Positions 17,296 through 26,105 of a DNA stretch of 64,000 nucleotides are shown here, in pieces. The stretch lies in assembly GCF_000426525.1 (NCBI RefSeq), contig NZ_AUFN01000011.1, positions 124,001 through 188,000 of the forward strand, written 5' to 3'. The notes beneath the pieces were generated by a model. The model made no database searches, was not told where the DNA came from, and saw only the letters and a list, made by a program, of their open reading frames with translations. Within the stretch, counting starts at the first letter, position 1. Every line of letters starts with the position of its first letter. This DNA is from Nocardioides alkalitolerans DSM 16699. Its GTDB lineage: Bacteria; Actinomycetota; Actinomycetes; Propionibacteriales; Nocardioidaceae. The position numbers and the translations under genes are program-made.

Positions 17296-17949
17296 GTGCT
17301 CCTCGCCTTCGACACCGCGACCCCCGAGGTCTGCGCAGCCGTGTACGACGCGGACACCGACGAGGTGCTGGTCGAGCTCGTCGCCGAGCGTCCGATGAAG
17401 CACGGCGAGCAGCTCGCGCCCCTGATCGAGCGCTGCCTCACGACGGCCGGGCTCGACCGCCGCGACCTCACCGCGATCGCCGTCGGCGTCGGCCCCGGCC
17501 CCTTCACGGGCCTGCGGGTCGGGCTGGTCACGGCCCGCACGCTGGCCCACGTGCTCGACCTCCCGACGTACGGGGTGTGCACCCTCGACGTGCTCGCCGT
17601 CGAGGCCGTCGAGAGCGGCCTCGTCGCCGAGCCCTTCCTCGTCGCCACGGACGCCCGCCGCAAGGAGGTCTACCTCGCGTCGTACGACGCCGCGGGCGTG
17701 CGCCGCGAGGGACCGGTCGTGACGAAGCCCGCGGAGGTGGCGACCGCGCTGCCCGTCGTGGGCCCGGGCGCCACGCTCTACCCCGAGGCGTTCCCCACGG
17801 CGCGCGGTCCGCAGCGTCCGAGCGCGGCCTGGCTGGCGCGGGCGGTGGCCGGCGAGCGCGTCGAGCTGCTCGACCCGGACCCGCTCTACCTCCGGCGCCC
17901 CGACGCCGTCGCCGCCGCCCCGCGCGTGCCGGCCACGCCGGGGTCGTGA
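17296..17949 (+). CDS. tsaB: tRNA threonylcarbamoyladenosine biosynthesis protein TsaB
   Basis: Inactive ASKHA-fold partner that binds TsaD in t6A37 synthesis. LLAFDTATPEVCAAV and VGVGPGPFTGLRVGL are the family signatures; 217 residues is normal. The start is GTG at 17296. TAGGCT at 17284-17289 ends six bases before it, so the gene could have its own leaderless promoter besides read-through from tsaE. rimI begins 10 bp downstream. Confidence 0.93.
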   Translation: MLLAFDTATPEVCAAVYDADTDEVLVELVAERPMKHGEQLAPLIERCLTTAGLDRRDLTAIAVGVGPGPFTGLRVGLVTARTLAHVLDLPTYGVCTLDVLAVEAVESGLVAEPFLVATDARRKEVYLASYDAAGVRREGPVVTKPAEVATALPVVGPGATLYPEAFPTARGPQRPSAAWLARAVAGERVELLDPDPLYLRRPDAVAAAPRVPATPGS

Positions 17950-17959
17950 TGGCGGGGTC

Positions 17960-18457
17960 GTGAGCGCGGTCCTGCGGCCGGCGCGGACGGCCGACGTCGC
18001 GCGGGTGGCGGCCCTCGAGGTCGACCTGTTCGGCACCGACGCGTGGAACGAGGCCCAGGTCCTGGCCGAGCTGAGCGCGCCCGGGCGGGCGATGCTGGTG
18101 GCGGACGACGTGGCGCGTCACGCGGCGGACGATGCGGCGGTGGGGGAGCGGCCGCAGGTCGTCGGGTACGCCGTCCTCGGCGTCGCGGGCGACGTGGCCG
18201 ACCTGCTGCGCATCGGCGTCGCGCCGGCCGCCCGTCGTACCGGCGTCGCGACCGCCCTCCTCGCCCACCTGCTCCCCGCCGCCCGGGCCGCCGGCGCCGA
18301 GCGGATGCTGCTCGAGGTGAGCGCGGCCAACACGGGTGCCCAGGGGTTCTACGCGGCGGCCGGGTTCGCCGAGATCCACCGCCGGCCGCGGTACTACCGC
18401 GACGGCTCCGCGGCCCTGGTGCTGGCGCGGGAGCTCGACGGAACGTCCGGCGGCTGA
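17960..18457 (+). CDS. rimI: GNAT N-acetyltransferase, RimI-like
   Basis: Probable N-terminal protein acetyltransferase. LLRIGVAPAARRTGVATALL is the acetyl-CoA site and EVSAANTGAQGFYAAAGF the usual RimI C-terminal block; YYRDGSAALVL follows. Its place between tsaB and tsaD supports RimI, although the acceptor (ribosomal S18 in E. coli) is not proven here. The start is GTG at 17960. The insert at residues 50-65 is alanine-rich. The natural next gene, tsaD, is displaced by an HNH gene and repeats. Confidence 0.85.
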   Translation: MSAVLRPARTADVARVAALEVDLFGTDAWNEAQVLAELSAPGRAMLVADDVARHAADDAAVGERPQVVGYAVLGVAGDVADLLRIGVAPAARRTGVATALLAHLLPAARAAGAERMLLEVSAANTGAQGFYAAAGFAEIHRRPRYYRDGSAALVLARELDGTSGG

Positions 18458-18545
18458 GGAGCGAGCGCCCCGATCCGGTGGTTGAGAAGGGAGCGCCTGC
18501 GCCCGGTGGTTGAGGAGGGAGCGCCAGCGAGCGTCTCGAAACCAC
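18452..18545. repeat. dispersed hairpin repeat with two degenerate partial copies
   Basis: The best copy, 18506-18545, begins GTGGTTGAGGAGGGAGCGCC and ends CGTCTCGAAACCAC; its ends pair and form a hairpin. A truncated copy starts at 18475 (CCGGTGGTTGAGAAGGGAGC), and the rimI stop codon itself lies in a third look-alike (GGCTGAGGAGCGAGCGCC). Elements of this type recur between genes in Nocardioides and other actinobacteria as far as I recall. It may end the rimI transcript. Confidence 0.65.
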
Positions 18546-18617
18546 GCCCCGAGAGCGGCGTCCCCGTCCGTCCACACCCCCAGCTCGACGTCCCGCGCCG
18601 TTGTCGGTGGTCGCGCC

Positions 18618-18623
18618 TAGCGT
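18618..18623 (+). promoter_or_regulatory. -10 element (TAGCGT) of the HNH gene
   Basis: TAGCGT ends seven bases before the ATG at 18631. It supports that ATG as the start over the TTG at 18601, which would lie upstream of the transcript. Confidence 0.5.
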
Positions 18624-18630
18624 GATCTGC

Positions 18631-20130
18631 ATGTCGGGGGACTCATGGCAGGTGGTGCGGTTGAGCCGGGCGGACGTGGTCCGTCGGCCGGCCGCTGCGG
18701 TGGCCGCCGCCCGGTCGGCCACCGAGGTCGCGCGGGCGACCGGTGGGGTGGCAGACGGCATCGTGGTCCTGCCCCTGGGCGTGGCCCGCGCGGAACGGGC
18801 GGCGGCACGGGCGGCCCGCGCCCCGGCGGCAGGCCCTGCGGGCCCCCGCCATCCCTGGGTGGCCTGCGCCGCCGAGGTCGCGGCCTCACTGGACGAGCTG
18901 GAGTCGTCCGGCTCCGACCCCGACTGGCTCCCCACCGAGGCGAAAGCGGCTCTTCTGGTCGACCTGGTGCGGCTGGGTGAGCGGGTGGCGGCCGCGCGGC
19001 TGCGGGTGATGAGCGGTGCCTCTGACGTGGCCGCGGCCGACGGGGCGCGGTCGGTCGGGTCCTGGCTGGCCCATGCGACCCGGCAGGACCCGGGGCGGGT
19101 CCGGTTCGAGGACGACCTCGCGGCGCGGCTCGAGCACCACCCGGCGGTCCGGACGGCCCTGGCGGCAGGAACGGTCACCACCGGCCACGCGGCCGCGGTC
19201 GTCGACGCCCTCGACGACCTCCCCACCGATCTCGACGCCGACCTGGTCGCCCGAGCGGAGGCGCACCTGGTGGGGGAGTGCGTCGAGTTCACGCCGAGGC
19301 AGGTACGACGCCTCGGGCGCCACCTCCTCCGGGTGGTCGCGCCCGACCTGGCCGACGCCCACGAGGAGGCCCGGCTCCACGCCGAGGAGGCCCGTGCCCT
19401 GGTGCGGACCCGGCTCACGCTGCGCGCGCAGGGCGACGGCACGACCCGCATCACCGGGGTCCTCCCCGACCTGTCCGCGGCGGTGCTGTCACGAGCGCTG
19501 GACGCCTACACGAACCCGCGCCGCGACCACCACGCCACCGACCCGGCGTCTGCTCCCGCCGACCCCAGCTCGGGTGCCGGTGTCGGGGCGGGATCCGGAT
19601 CGAGTGACGGGCAGCGGATCCCGGCGCAGGTGCGCCGCGGCCAGGCGTTCTGCGCCCTGGTCGAGCACCTCCCCGTCGACGGCCTGCCGACCCACGGCGG
19701 CTCACCCGTCGCCGTCGTGGCCACGGTCGAGCTGGAGCGACTCGTCGAGGGCCTCGGCGCCGTCACCCTCGACACGGGCGGGGAGATCTCCGCCGCCCAG
19801 GCGCGGCGGCTGGCGTGCCAGCACCACCTGCTACCGGCCGTCCTCGGGGGCGACTCCGTGCCGCTCGACCTGGGTCGAGGCCGCCGGCTGTTCACCCACC
19901 ACCAGGCTCGCGCCCACATGGTCCGCCACCGCGAGTGCCAAGCCGACGGCTGCGACGTCCCGGCAGCCTGGTGCGAGCGCCACCACCGCACCCCCTGGAA
20001 CGCCGGCGGACGCACCGACCTAGCCCAGCTCGTCCTCCTCTGCGCCCATCACCACCACCGCGTCCACGACCCGGGCTACCGCACCACCTGGTCCGACGCC
20101 GGGAGCGTCACCTTCCACCGGCGCACCTGA
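18631..20130 (+). CDS. DUF222 / 13E12-repeat HNH endonuclease family protein
   Basis: 499 residues. A DUF222 region (about 70-310) precedes a C-terminal HNH domain: CQADGCDVPAAWCERHHRTPW, with Cys pairs, the HH motif, and LLCAHHHHRVHD. These proteins are many-copied in actinobacteria (13E12 family of mycobacteria) and are thought to be mobile, though their biological role is unclear. It interrupts the common tsaE-tsaB-rimI-tsaD order and is flanked by repeats on both sides. The ATG at 18631 fits the -10; TTG at 18601 would add ten residues. A Ser/Gly-rich linker lies near residues 305-335. Confidence 0.9.
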   Translation: MSGDSWQVVRLSRADVVRRPAAAVAAARSATEVARATGGVADGIVVLPLGVARAERAAARAARAPAAGPAGPRHPWVACAAEVAASLDELESSGSDPDWLPTEAKAALLVDLVRLGERVAAARLRVMSGASDVAAADGARSVGSWLAHATRQDPGRVRFEDDLAARLEHHPAVRTALAAGTVTTGHAAAVVDALDDLPTDLDADLVARAEAHLVGECVEFTPRQVRRLGRHLLRVVAPDLADAHEEARLHAEEARALVRTRLTLRAQGDGTTRITGVLPDLSAAVLSRALDAYTNPRRDHHATDPASAPADPSSGAGVGAGSGSSDGQRIPAQVRRGQAFCALVEHLPVDGLPTHGGSPVAVVATVELERLVEGLGAVTLDTGGEISAAQARRLACQHHLLPAVLGGDSVPLDLGRGRRLFTHHQARAHMVRHRECQADGCDVPAAWCERHHRTPWNAGGRTDLAQLVLLCAHHHHRVHDPGYRTTWSDAGSVTFHRRT

Positions 20131-20179
20131 GGTCGGCGCACCTGAGGTCGGCACACCTGAGGCCGGCACACCTGAGGTC
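20120..20179. repeat. four tandem 15-bp units
   Basis: Units GGCGCACCTGAGGTC (twice), GGCACACCTGAGGCC and GGCACACCTGAGGTC run head to tail. The first begins inside the last codons of the HNH gene, so its TGA lies within a unit. The array reaches to 45 bp before tsaD. It looks like slippage or an insertion scar. Confidence 0.8.
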
Positions 20180-20223
20180 GCCACCTGCCCGGAGCCCGTG
20201 CCGCGGCTGCGACAATCGACCCC

Positions 20224-21276
20224 ATGCCCACGCCTGACGCACCGCTGGTCCTCGGCATCGAGACGTCCTGCGACGAGACCGGTGTCGGTCTGGTCCGCGG
20301 CACCACGCTGCTCGCCGACACCGTCGCGAGCAGCGTCGAGGAGCACGCCCGCTTCGGCGGCGTCGTGCCCGAGGTGGCGAGCCGGGCGCACCTCGAGGCC
20401 ATGGTGCCGACGATCGAGCGCGCCTGCGCCACGGCCGGCGTCCGCCTCACCGACGTCGACGCGATCGCCGTCACCAGCGGACCCGGCCTCGCCGGCGCGC
20501 TGCTCGTCGGCGTCGCCTCCGCGAAGGCGCTGGCGCTGGGTCTCGGCAAGCCGTTGTACGGCGTCAACCACCTCGCCGCGCACGTGGCCGTCGACCAGCT
20601 CGAGCACGGCCCGCTCCCGGAGCCGACGCTCGCGCTGCTCGTCTCCGGCGGCCACTCCAGCCTGCTCAAGGTCACCGACCTGACCCTCGGCGTCGACCCG
20701 ATGGGCGCCACCATCGACGACGCGGCGGGGGAGGCGTTCGACAAGGTCGCGCGCCTGCTCGGCCTGCCGTTCCCGGGCGGCCCCCACATCGACAGGGCGG
20801 CCGCGAGCGGAAGCAGCGTGTACGTCGACTTCCCCCGCGGCCTCACCGCCCGGCGCGACCTCGAACGGCACCGCTTCGACTTCTCGTTCTCCGGCCTCAA
20901 GACGGCCGTCGCCCGCTGGGTGGAGGCCCGCGAGCGCGCCGGCGAGCCGGTGCCCGTCGCCGACGTGGCCGCCAGCTTCCAGGAGGCGGTCTGCGACGTG
21001 CTGGTGCGCAAGGCCCTCGACGCCGCGACCTCCGAGGGCATCGAGGACCTCCTGCTCGGCGGCGGCGTCGCCGCCAACTCCCGACTGCGGGCGATGGCGG
21101 TCGAGCGGGCCGAGGCCGTCGGCGTCCGGGTCCGGGTGCCGCGCCCCGGGCTGTGCACCGACAACGGCGCCATGGTGGCGGCGCTCGGGGCCGAGATGGT
21201 CGCCCGCGGCCGGACCCCCTCCGCCCTCGACCTCCCCGCCGACTCCTCGCAGCCGGTCACGTCCGTCCTGGTCTGA
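20224..21276 (+). CDS. tsaD: tRNA N6-adenosine threonylcarbamoyltransferase TsaD
   Basis: Transfers threonylcarbamoyl to A37 of ANN-decoding tRNAs with TsaB and Tsa[16 protein letters not shown] is the ASKHA phosphate loop; NHLAAH supplies the metal-binding His; [22 protein letters not shown] and [14 protein letters not shown] complete the family signature. 350 residues, start ATG 20224. GACAAT at 20211-20216 ends seven bases before the ATG and may be a weak leaderless -10, which would be needed since the gene is cut off from the rest of the tsa operon. Confidence 0.97.
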   Translation: MPTPDAPLVLGIETSCDETGVGLVRGTTLLADTVASSVEEHARFGGVVPEVASRAHLEAMVPTIERACATAGVRLTDVDAIAVTSGPGLAGALLVGVASAKALALGLGKPLYGVNHLAAHVAVDQLEHGPLPEPTLALLVSGGHSSLLKVTDLTLGVDPMGATIDDAAGEAFDKVARLLGLPFPGGPHIDRAAASGSSVYVDFPRGLTARRDLERHRFDFSFSGLKTAVARWVEARERAGEPVPVADVAASFQEAVCDVLVRKALDAATSEGIEDLLLGGGVAANSRLRAMAVERAEAVGVRVRVPRPGLCTDNGAMVAALGAEMVARGRTPSALDLPADSSQPVTSVLV

Positions 21277-21289
21277 CCGGCCCCGCGCC

Positions 21290-21377
21290 GAGCTGTCGGG
21301 TCTGCACGGCTCGGTGGCGCCGAGTTGTCGGGTCTGCACGGCTCCGGGGTGCCGAGCTGTCGCTCCTGCACGTCTGG
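21290..21377 (+). repeat. 32-bp repeat, three units, after tsaD
   Basis: Units start at 21290, 21322 and 21354 with an exact 32-base period; each opens GAGYTGTCGGGTCTGCAC (last one GAGCTGTCGCTCCTGCAC and decaying). The array begins 13 bases after the tsaD stop and has the same orientation as that gene. Related arrays occur at 48010 and 54570. Confidence 0.85.
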
Positions 21378-21422
21378 TTCTCGCTGCGAGAGGACGGGCG
21401 GCGCCCGGGAAGCCCTCGGGAC

Positions 21423-21472
21423 CGGACGTCATCCGAACCCGAGGTCCGAGCCTCCGATTCGGATGACGTCCG
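21423..21472. terminator. probable bidirectional terminator between convergent genes
   Basis: A perfect 15-bp inverted repeat (CGGACGTCATCCGAA at 21423-21437 and its complement at 21458-21472) encloses a 20-base loop that itself contains GAGG/CCTC. It lies between the convergent genes tsaD and the propeller-like gene. No T-tract. Confidence 0.65.
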
Positions 21473-21517
21473 TCTGGCGACGCGTTCGGTACGGCGCCCA
21501 CGTGGCCGCCGCCCGCG

Positions 21518-22885
21518 TCAGTTCCCCAGCACGAGCTGAACGTCCTCGACCTGGCTGTCGCCGAACGTGTCGGACGGCACCGGGTCGGTCGCGCGCTCCA
21601 CGATGCCGTCGACGCCGAGCCGCAGCAGCGCCCTCTCGTCGCCCTCGATCAGCACGACCAGCAGGCTGTCGGAGTCCTCCCAGCTGATCATCGGGGCGGC
21701 CCCGTCGTCAGGGGCCTGGAACAGGGCGAGGCGCTCGCCGGTCTCTGCGTCGAGGATGGCGACCTCGCGGGAGCCCGGCCCGTCGTAGTACGACGCGAAC
21801 GCCGACACGTACCGGCCGCCGGGGGAGAACCGCTCGACGCTCTGCGCGGTCTGCATCCACACGTCCGGGCCGTCGGGGCGGACCAGGCCAGAGGTGGTGG
21901 AAGGCTCGAACTCGTCCACATCGGTCAGCACCAGGTAGCCCTCCGGTGAGGCGTCGCGCACGGTCACGCCTCCCGGGACGTCCGGGCTGCCGGTGGCGCT
22001 GACGACGAAGCGCTCGCTGACGCCGTCGACCTCGCCGTCGCCGTCGCTGTCGGTCTCAGCGGGGGCGACGTCGACGACCGCAGCGCAGTCGTCCTCCGTG
22101 CACGACGTGCCGCTCAGTGCGGCCACCCGTGGGTAGCCGTCCGGGAAGCTCCTCAGCATCGTCCGGGTGCTGCCGCCGTCCTCGAGCGCGACGACGTCGC
22201 CGGAGGCCTCGACGTACGCGACGAGCGAGCGGTCGGTGTTGGTCACGAGGGTGGCGTCGTAGGCCCCCTCCGGGTCGGAGGGGTACTCGTAGAACGTGGA
22301 GCCGTTGCCGTCGGACGGGTAGATCTCGATGCGCTGCGGCACGGTGAAGTCCTCGGCGTCGTACCGCGCCACGACGATGCTGTCGTCGAGCTGCGCGAGC
22401 GACCAGACGTCGGGCGGGCCGTCCTCGTCGAGGTCGATCGTGTCGCCGTTCGCGAGGTGGAGCACGGACCCGGCCGCCCACACCGCGCTCGGCGCGTCCC
22501 CGACCGGCGCGTCGAGGCCCAGCGGGATCGCGACGTCGGGGTCGACGGGTGTCACCGGGGAGTCGGCCGCGCCCGTGGGCTGCTCGGTCGTGGTGTCAGT
22601 GGGGGCGTCCGTGGTCGGCGCCGTGGTCGGCACGTCGCTGGGTCCGGTGGAGCCGTCGGCGATCTCCGGTGCCGACCGGTCCGCACCCCCGTCGAGCAGG
22701 AGCGCGGGCCCGGCGATGGCGAGCGCGACGGCGGCGACACCGGCGCCGGCGACGGCGAGGCGGTTGCGGCGGATGTGCCGGGCGCGGCCCTGCACGCCGT
22801 CGAGGGAGAGGGACGTGGGGGCGTACGACGCCTGGTCGCGCAGGGCGCGGGTCAGCTCGTCGTCGAGGGGGGAGTGCTGGTTCAC
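21518..22885 (-). CDS. membrane-anchored beta-propeller-like protein paired with sigma factor
   Basis: 455 residues. A ~55-residue cytosolic N-terminus is followed by a single membrane segment (about 57-77), a Thr/Pro-rich linker (about 90-130), then an external domain with repeated phrases such as SVLHLANGDTIDL, DATLVTNTDRSLVAYV and GGRYVSAFASYYDGPGSREVAILDAETGE, like a TolB or WD-type propeller. The GTG at 22885 overlaps the sigma-factor stop, so both are coupled. It occupies the place of an anti-sigma factor, but I see no zinc-type anti-sigma motif; its role as regulator is inference. Confidence 0.8.
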   Translation of the reverse strand: MNQHSPLDDELTRALRDQASYAPTSLSLDGVQGRARHIRRNRLAVAGAGVAAVALAIAGPALLLDGGADRSAPEIADGSTGPSDVPTTAPTTDAPTDTTTEQPTGAADSPVTPVDPDVAIPLGLDAPVGDAPSAVWAAGSVLHLANGDTIDLDEDGPPDVWSLAQLDDSIVVARYDAEDFTVPQRIEIYPSDGNGSTFYEYPSDPEGAYDATLVTNTDRSLVAYVEASGDVVALEDGGSTRTMLRSFPDGYPRVAALSGTSCTEDDCAAVVDVAPAETDSDGDGEVDGVSERFVVSATGSPDVPGGVTVRDASPEGYLVLTDVDEFEPSTTSGLVRPDGPDVWMQTAQSVERFSPGGRYVSAFASYYDGPGSREVAILDAETGERLALFQAPDDGAAPMISWEDSDSLLVVLIEGDERALLRLGVDGIVERATDPVPSDTFGDSQVEDVQLVLGN

Positions 22886-23484
22886 GACTGGTCCTCTCGC
22901 GGGCTCGGGTGCGAGCGGTGGGACGGGGCAGGCAGGTCGGCCGGGGAGACCGGAGGGGCGAGCGACGACGGCGTCCGCTCGCGCAGGGCGGCGAGGGCGC
23001 GGCTCGCCTGGGACTTCACGGTGCCGGCCGAGACCCCGAGCGTCTCGGCGATCTCGGCCTCGCTCAGGCCCTCGTAGTAGCGCAGCACGATGACGGCCCG
23101 CTGCTTGCGCGGCAGGGTCTGCACGAACGACCAGAGACGGGCCGAGGTGCCGTCGTCGTACGCGTCGAGGTGGTGGTCGACCTCGGGGACGGCGTCGGTC
23201 GCCGACTCCTTCCGCTTCCACGCGCGGCGCCACAGCGAGTTGTGCTCGTTGACGAGGATGCGGCGCACGTAGCCGTCGACCGACGAGCGGGCCTCCACCT
23301 TGTCCCACGCGAGGTACAGCTTGGCGAGGCTCGTCTGCACGAGGTCCTCCGCCGTGTGCCGGTCGCCGCAGAGCAGGTACGCCGTGCGCAGCAGGCTCGC
23401 CTGACGGGCCGCCATGTAGTCGGCGAACTCCTCGTCACGGCCTCGTCGCAGCGCTGACGCCACGGTCGCTCCTCCGGTCGACAT
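22882..23484 (-). CDS. SigE-family ECF RNA polymerase sigma factor
   Basis: 200-residue sigma-70 group 4 protein of the actinobacterial SigE family (TIGR02983-like). Region 2 includes [21 protein letters not shown] and [13 protein letters not shown]; region 4 includes [35 protein letters not shown]. The ATG at 23484 has GGAGG about ten bases upstream (inside the codons of an earlier in-frame ATG at 23502) and is preferred. A short tail of Pro, Ser and His follows region 4. Transcribed with the membrane-anchored gene downstream (GTGA overlap); it probably answers an envelope signal. Confidence 0.9.
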   Translation of the reverse strand: MSTGGATVASALRRGRDEEFADYMAARQASLLRTAYLLCGDRHTAEDLVQTSLAKLYLAWDKVEARSSVDGYVRRILVNEHNSLWRRAWKRKESATDAVPEVDHHLDAYDDGTSARLWSFVQTLPRKQRAVIVLRYYEGLSEAEIAETLGVSAGTVKSQASRALAALRERTPSSLAPPVSPADLPAPSHRSHPSPREDQS

Positions 23485-23680
23485 CTCCGGTCCCACCTCC
23501 ATCCTTTCGCCACCAAGACGCGGGGGGCCAGCGTTCGGTTGCATTCGTGGGTACCGGAACGGAACGCTGGGTGCACCGGTGGTCGGCGTCCCGACCGTCG
23601 GTGGCGGCGGTCTCACCGCAGGCCGCTACGTTGACTCCTGGGAAACGATGCGGGCGGGAGCCCGAGAGAGCGAGTCGTAC

Positions 23681-24769
23681 ATGCACGAGGTCAAGGCTGT
23701 CGTCGCGAAGGCGTTGAAGGAGCCGGTGAGCCTGGAGACGATCCTGGTGCCCGACCCGGGCCCGGGCGAGGCGCTGGTGAAGGTGCAGGCCTGCGGGGTC
23801 TGCCACACCGACCTGCACTACCGCGAGGGCGGCATCAACGACGAGTTCCCGTTCCTGCTGGGCCACGAGGCCTCCGGCATCGTGGAGGCCGTCGGTGACG
23901 ACGTCACGTCCGTGGCCCCCGGCGACTTCGTGGTGCTCAACTGGCGCGCGGTGTGCGGCGACTGTCGCGCGTGCGACCGGGGTGAGCCGCAGTACTGCTT
24001 CGCCACCCACAACGCCACCCAGAAGATGACCCTGCTCGACGGCACCCCGCTGTCGCCGGCGCTGGGCATCGGCGCGTTCGCCGAGAAGACCCTCGTCGCC
24101 GCGGGCCAGTGCACCAAGGTCGACCCCGAGGCCCGTCCGGCCGCCGTGGGTCTCCTCGGCTGCGGCGTCATGGCCGGCATCGGTGCGGCCATCAACACCG
24201 GCGGCGTGACGCGCGGCAAGTCCGTGGCCGTCATCGGCTGCGGCGGCGTCGGCGTGGCCGCGATCGCCGGGTCCGCGCTGGCGGGCGCGAAGACGATCAT
24301 CGCCGTCGACATCGACGACAAGAAGCTCGAGACGGCCGTGAAGCTGGGCGCGACCCACACGGTGAACTCGAGCGAGACCGACGCGGTCGAGGCCATCCAG
24401 GCGCTGACCGGCGGCTTCGGCGCCGACGTCGTCATCGAGGCCGTCGGTCGTCCCGAGACCTGGAAGCAGGCGTTCTACGCCCGTGACCTGGCCGGCACGG
24501 TCGTCCTGGTCGGCGTGCCGACCCCGGACATGAAGATCCCCGAGATCCCCCTCGCCGACGTGTTCGGCCGCGGCGGCTCGCTCAAGTCGAGCTGGTACGG
24601 CGACTGCCTGCCCAGCCGCGACTTCCCGATGCTCGTCGACCTCTACACGCAGGGTCGCCTCGACCTCGACGCGTTCGTCACCGAGGAGATCGGCATCGAC
24701 GGCGTCGAGGCCGCGTTCGACCGCATGCACCAGGGCGACGTGCTGCGCTCGGTGGTGGTCTTCTCGTGA
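23681..24769 (+). CDS. mscR: S-(hydroxymethyl)mycothiol dehydrogenase
   Basis: Zinc alcohol dehydrogenase that oxidises the formaldehyde-mycothiol adduct with NAD. Catalytic-zinc motifs [14 protein letters not shown] and LLGHEASG, the structural zinc Cys set ([15 protein letters not shown]), and the Rossmann motif [12 protein letters not shown] are present. [22 protein letters not shown] is typical of the mycothiol/glutathione-dependent class III branch. 362 residues matches mycobacterial MscR (361). I chose the ATG at 23681; earlier in-frame ATG and GTG codons would add residues unlike the family. It is coupled to a metallo-beta-lactamase-fold gene. Confidence 0.93.
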   Translation: MHEVKAVVAKALKEPVSLETILVPDPGPGEALVKVQACGVCHTDLHYREGGINDEFPFLLGHEASGIVEAVGDDVTSVAPGDFVVLNWRAVCGDCRACDRGEPQYCFATHNATQKMTLLDGTPLSPALGIGAFAEKTLVAAGQCTKVDPEARPAAVGLLGCGVMAGIGAAINTGGVTRGKSVAVIGCGGVGVAAIAGSALAGAKTIIAVDIDDKKLETAVKLGATHTVNSSETDAVEAIQALTGGFGADVVIEAVGRPETWKQAFYARDLAGTVVLVGVPTPDMKIPEIPLADVFGRGGSLKSSWYGDCLPSRDFPMLVDLYTQGRLDLDAFVTEEIGIDGVEAAFDRMHQGDVLRSVVVFS

Positions 24770-25428
24770 CGGCCACCTCCACGGGCGGGGCCCGGGTCGA
24801 CCACGGCGTCGTCTCCGGCACGTTCAGCCTCGACGGCGAGACCCACGAGGTCGACAACAACGTCTGGGTGATCGGTGACGACGCCGAGTGCGTGGTCGTC
24901 GACGCCCCGCACGACGTCGACGCCATCCTTGCGATCGTCGGCGAGCGCACCGTCAAGGCGATCGTCTGCACCCACGCCCACGACGACCACGTGCGCGTCG
25001 CGCCGGCCCTGCGCCAGCGCGTCAACGGGGGCTCGGGCGCGCCGATCCTGCTGCACCCCGACGACCGCGAGGTCTGGGAGCTCACGCACGGCGGCCCCGA
25101 CGACGAGGACGGCGAGCTCTGGGACCTCGACCTCACCGACGGCCAGGTGATCACGGTCGCCGGCACGACACTGCGGGTGCTGCACACGCCGGGCCACGCC
25201 CCGGGCGCGGTCTGCCTCTACGCCGAGGAGCTGGGGGCCGTCTTCACCGGCGACACCCTCTTCAACGGCGGTCCGGGCGCCACCGGGCGCAGCTTCTCCG
25301 ACCGGCCCACGATCGAGGCCTCGATCCGGGCGAAGCTGTTCGCGCTGCCCGACGAGACCGTCGTGCACACCGGCCACGGCGACGACACCACCATCGGTGC
25401 CGAGAAGGCGAACCTGCCCGACGCCTGA
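24766..25428 (+). CDS. metallo-beta-lactamase-fold hydrolase, putative S-formylmycothiol hydrolase
   Basis: 220-residue glyoxalase II-like protein. THAHDDH supplies the metal-binding HxHxDH motif; [19 protein letters not shown] and HTGHGDDT give the remaining metal ligands. The GTG start overlaps the mscR stop, and the same gene pair is present in mycobacteria (Rv2259-Rv2260). Hydrolysing the thioester made by MscR would complete formaldehyde oxidation to formate; this step is inferred from context. It ends before a strong hairpin. Confidence 0.88.
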   Translation: MTATSTGGARVDHGVVSGTFSLDGETHEVDNNVWVIGDDAECVVVDAPHDVDAILAIVGERTVKAIVCTHAHDDHVRVAPALRQRVNGGSGAPILLHPDDREVWELTHGGPDDEDGELWDLDLTDGQVITVAGTTLRVLHTPGHAPGAVCLYAEELGAVFTGDTLFNGGPGATGRSFSDRPTIEASIRAKLFALPDETVVHTGHGDDTTIGAEKANLPDA

Positions 25429-25456
25429 CCCGCCCGACGCCCGACCCGCTCCACCA

Positions 25457-25493
25457 CGACGGGGCCGCACGGATCCTCCGTGCGGCCCCGTCG
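25457..25493 (+). terminator. terminator hairpin after the mscR operon
   Basis: A perfect 17-bp stem (CGACGGGGCCGCACGGA and complement) with a 3-base loop, starting 28 bp after the stop. No T-tract, as is common in high-GC actinobacteria. Confidence 0.8.
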
Positions 25494-25543
25494 CGCGTCG
25501 TACGCGCGCCACCAGCCCCCGCCGGCCTTCACCGGGCGCGGCG

Positions 25544-25549
25544 TACCGT
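25544..25549 (+). promoter_or_regulatory. -10 element (TACCGT)
   Basis: TACCGT ends seven bases before the ATG at 25557; the arrangement is the same as at nnrD and implies a leaderless message. Confidence 0.5.
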
Positions 25550-25556
25550 GCGCGGC

Positions 25557-26105
25557 ATGACCTCCTCGGGCCCCGACGCCGCGCACGACGCCGACACCCA
25601 CGACGCCGCGGGCGACGCCCCCGACCGCCTCGAGGTCGCCCGCGTGGTGGCGGCTCCCGCCGCGGCGGTCTTCGAGGTGCTCACCGACCCGCAGGGCCAC
25701 GTCGACATCGACGCCTCGGGGATGCTGATGGACGCCACCGGCGACCGCGTCACCGCCGCCGGCGACACCTTCGTCGTGCACATGGACCGCGAGGCGCTCG
25801 GCGACCTCCCGATGGGCGAGTACGACGTCGAGGTCACCATCCGGTCGTTCACCCCCGACGAGGACATCTCGTGGACCATCCTCGGCCGGGTCCGCCCGCC
25901 GATCGGCCACGTCTACGGCTACCGCCTCGAGCCCCTCGGCCCCGGCGACGACGGCCGCGAGCGCACCCGGGTCGTCTCCTACTACGACTGGTCGACGATC
26001 CACCCGAAGTGGCGCGAGGCCGGCATCTTCCCGGTGATCTCCGAGGCCAACCTGAAGGCGACGCTCGGCATCCTGGCGCGCACCGTCACGCGCCGGGCCC
26101 GCTGA
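25557..26105 (+). CDS. SRPBCC (START/Bet v1-like) protein
   Basis: 182 residues of the polyketide-cyclase/START fold that binds hydrophobic ligands. RLEVARVVAAPAAAVFEVLTDP is the usual opening strand-helix; IGHVYGYRLEPLG, RTRVVSYYDWSTIHPKW and the long C-terminal helix NLKATLGILARTV complete it. The first 22 residues are an acidic, disordered tail. Ligand unknown. The last 20 bp overlap the convergent methyltransferase gene. Confidence 0.82.
   Translation: MTSSGPDAAHDADTHDAAGDAPDRLEVARVVAAPAAAVFEVLTDPQGHVDIDASGMLMDATGDRVTAAGDTFVVHMDREALGDLPMGEYDVEVTIRSFTPDEDISWTILGRVRPPIGHVYGYRLEPLGPGDDGRERTRVVSYYDWSTIHPKWREAGIFPVISEANLKATLGILARTVTRRAR

Noticed and set aside
18631..20130. Restriction-modification or other defence system around the HNH gene
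   Set aside because: No methyltransferase, nuclease partner or other defence gene is adjacent; DUF222-HNH proteins are common stand-alone genes in actinobacteria.
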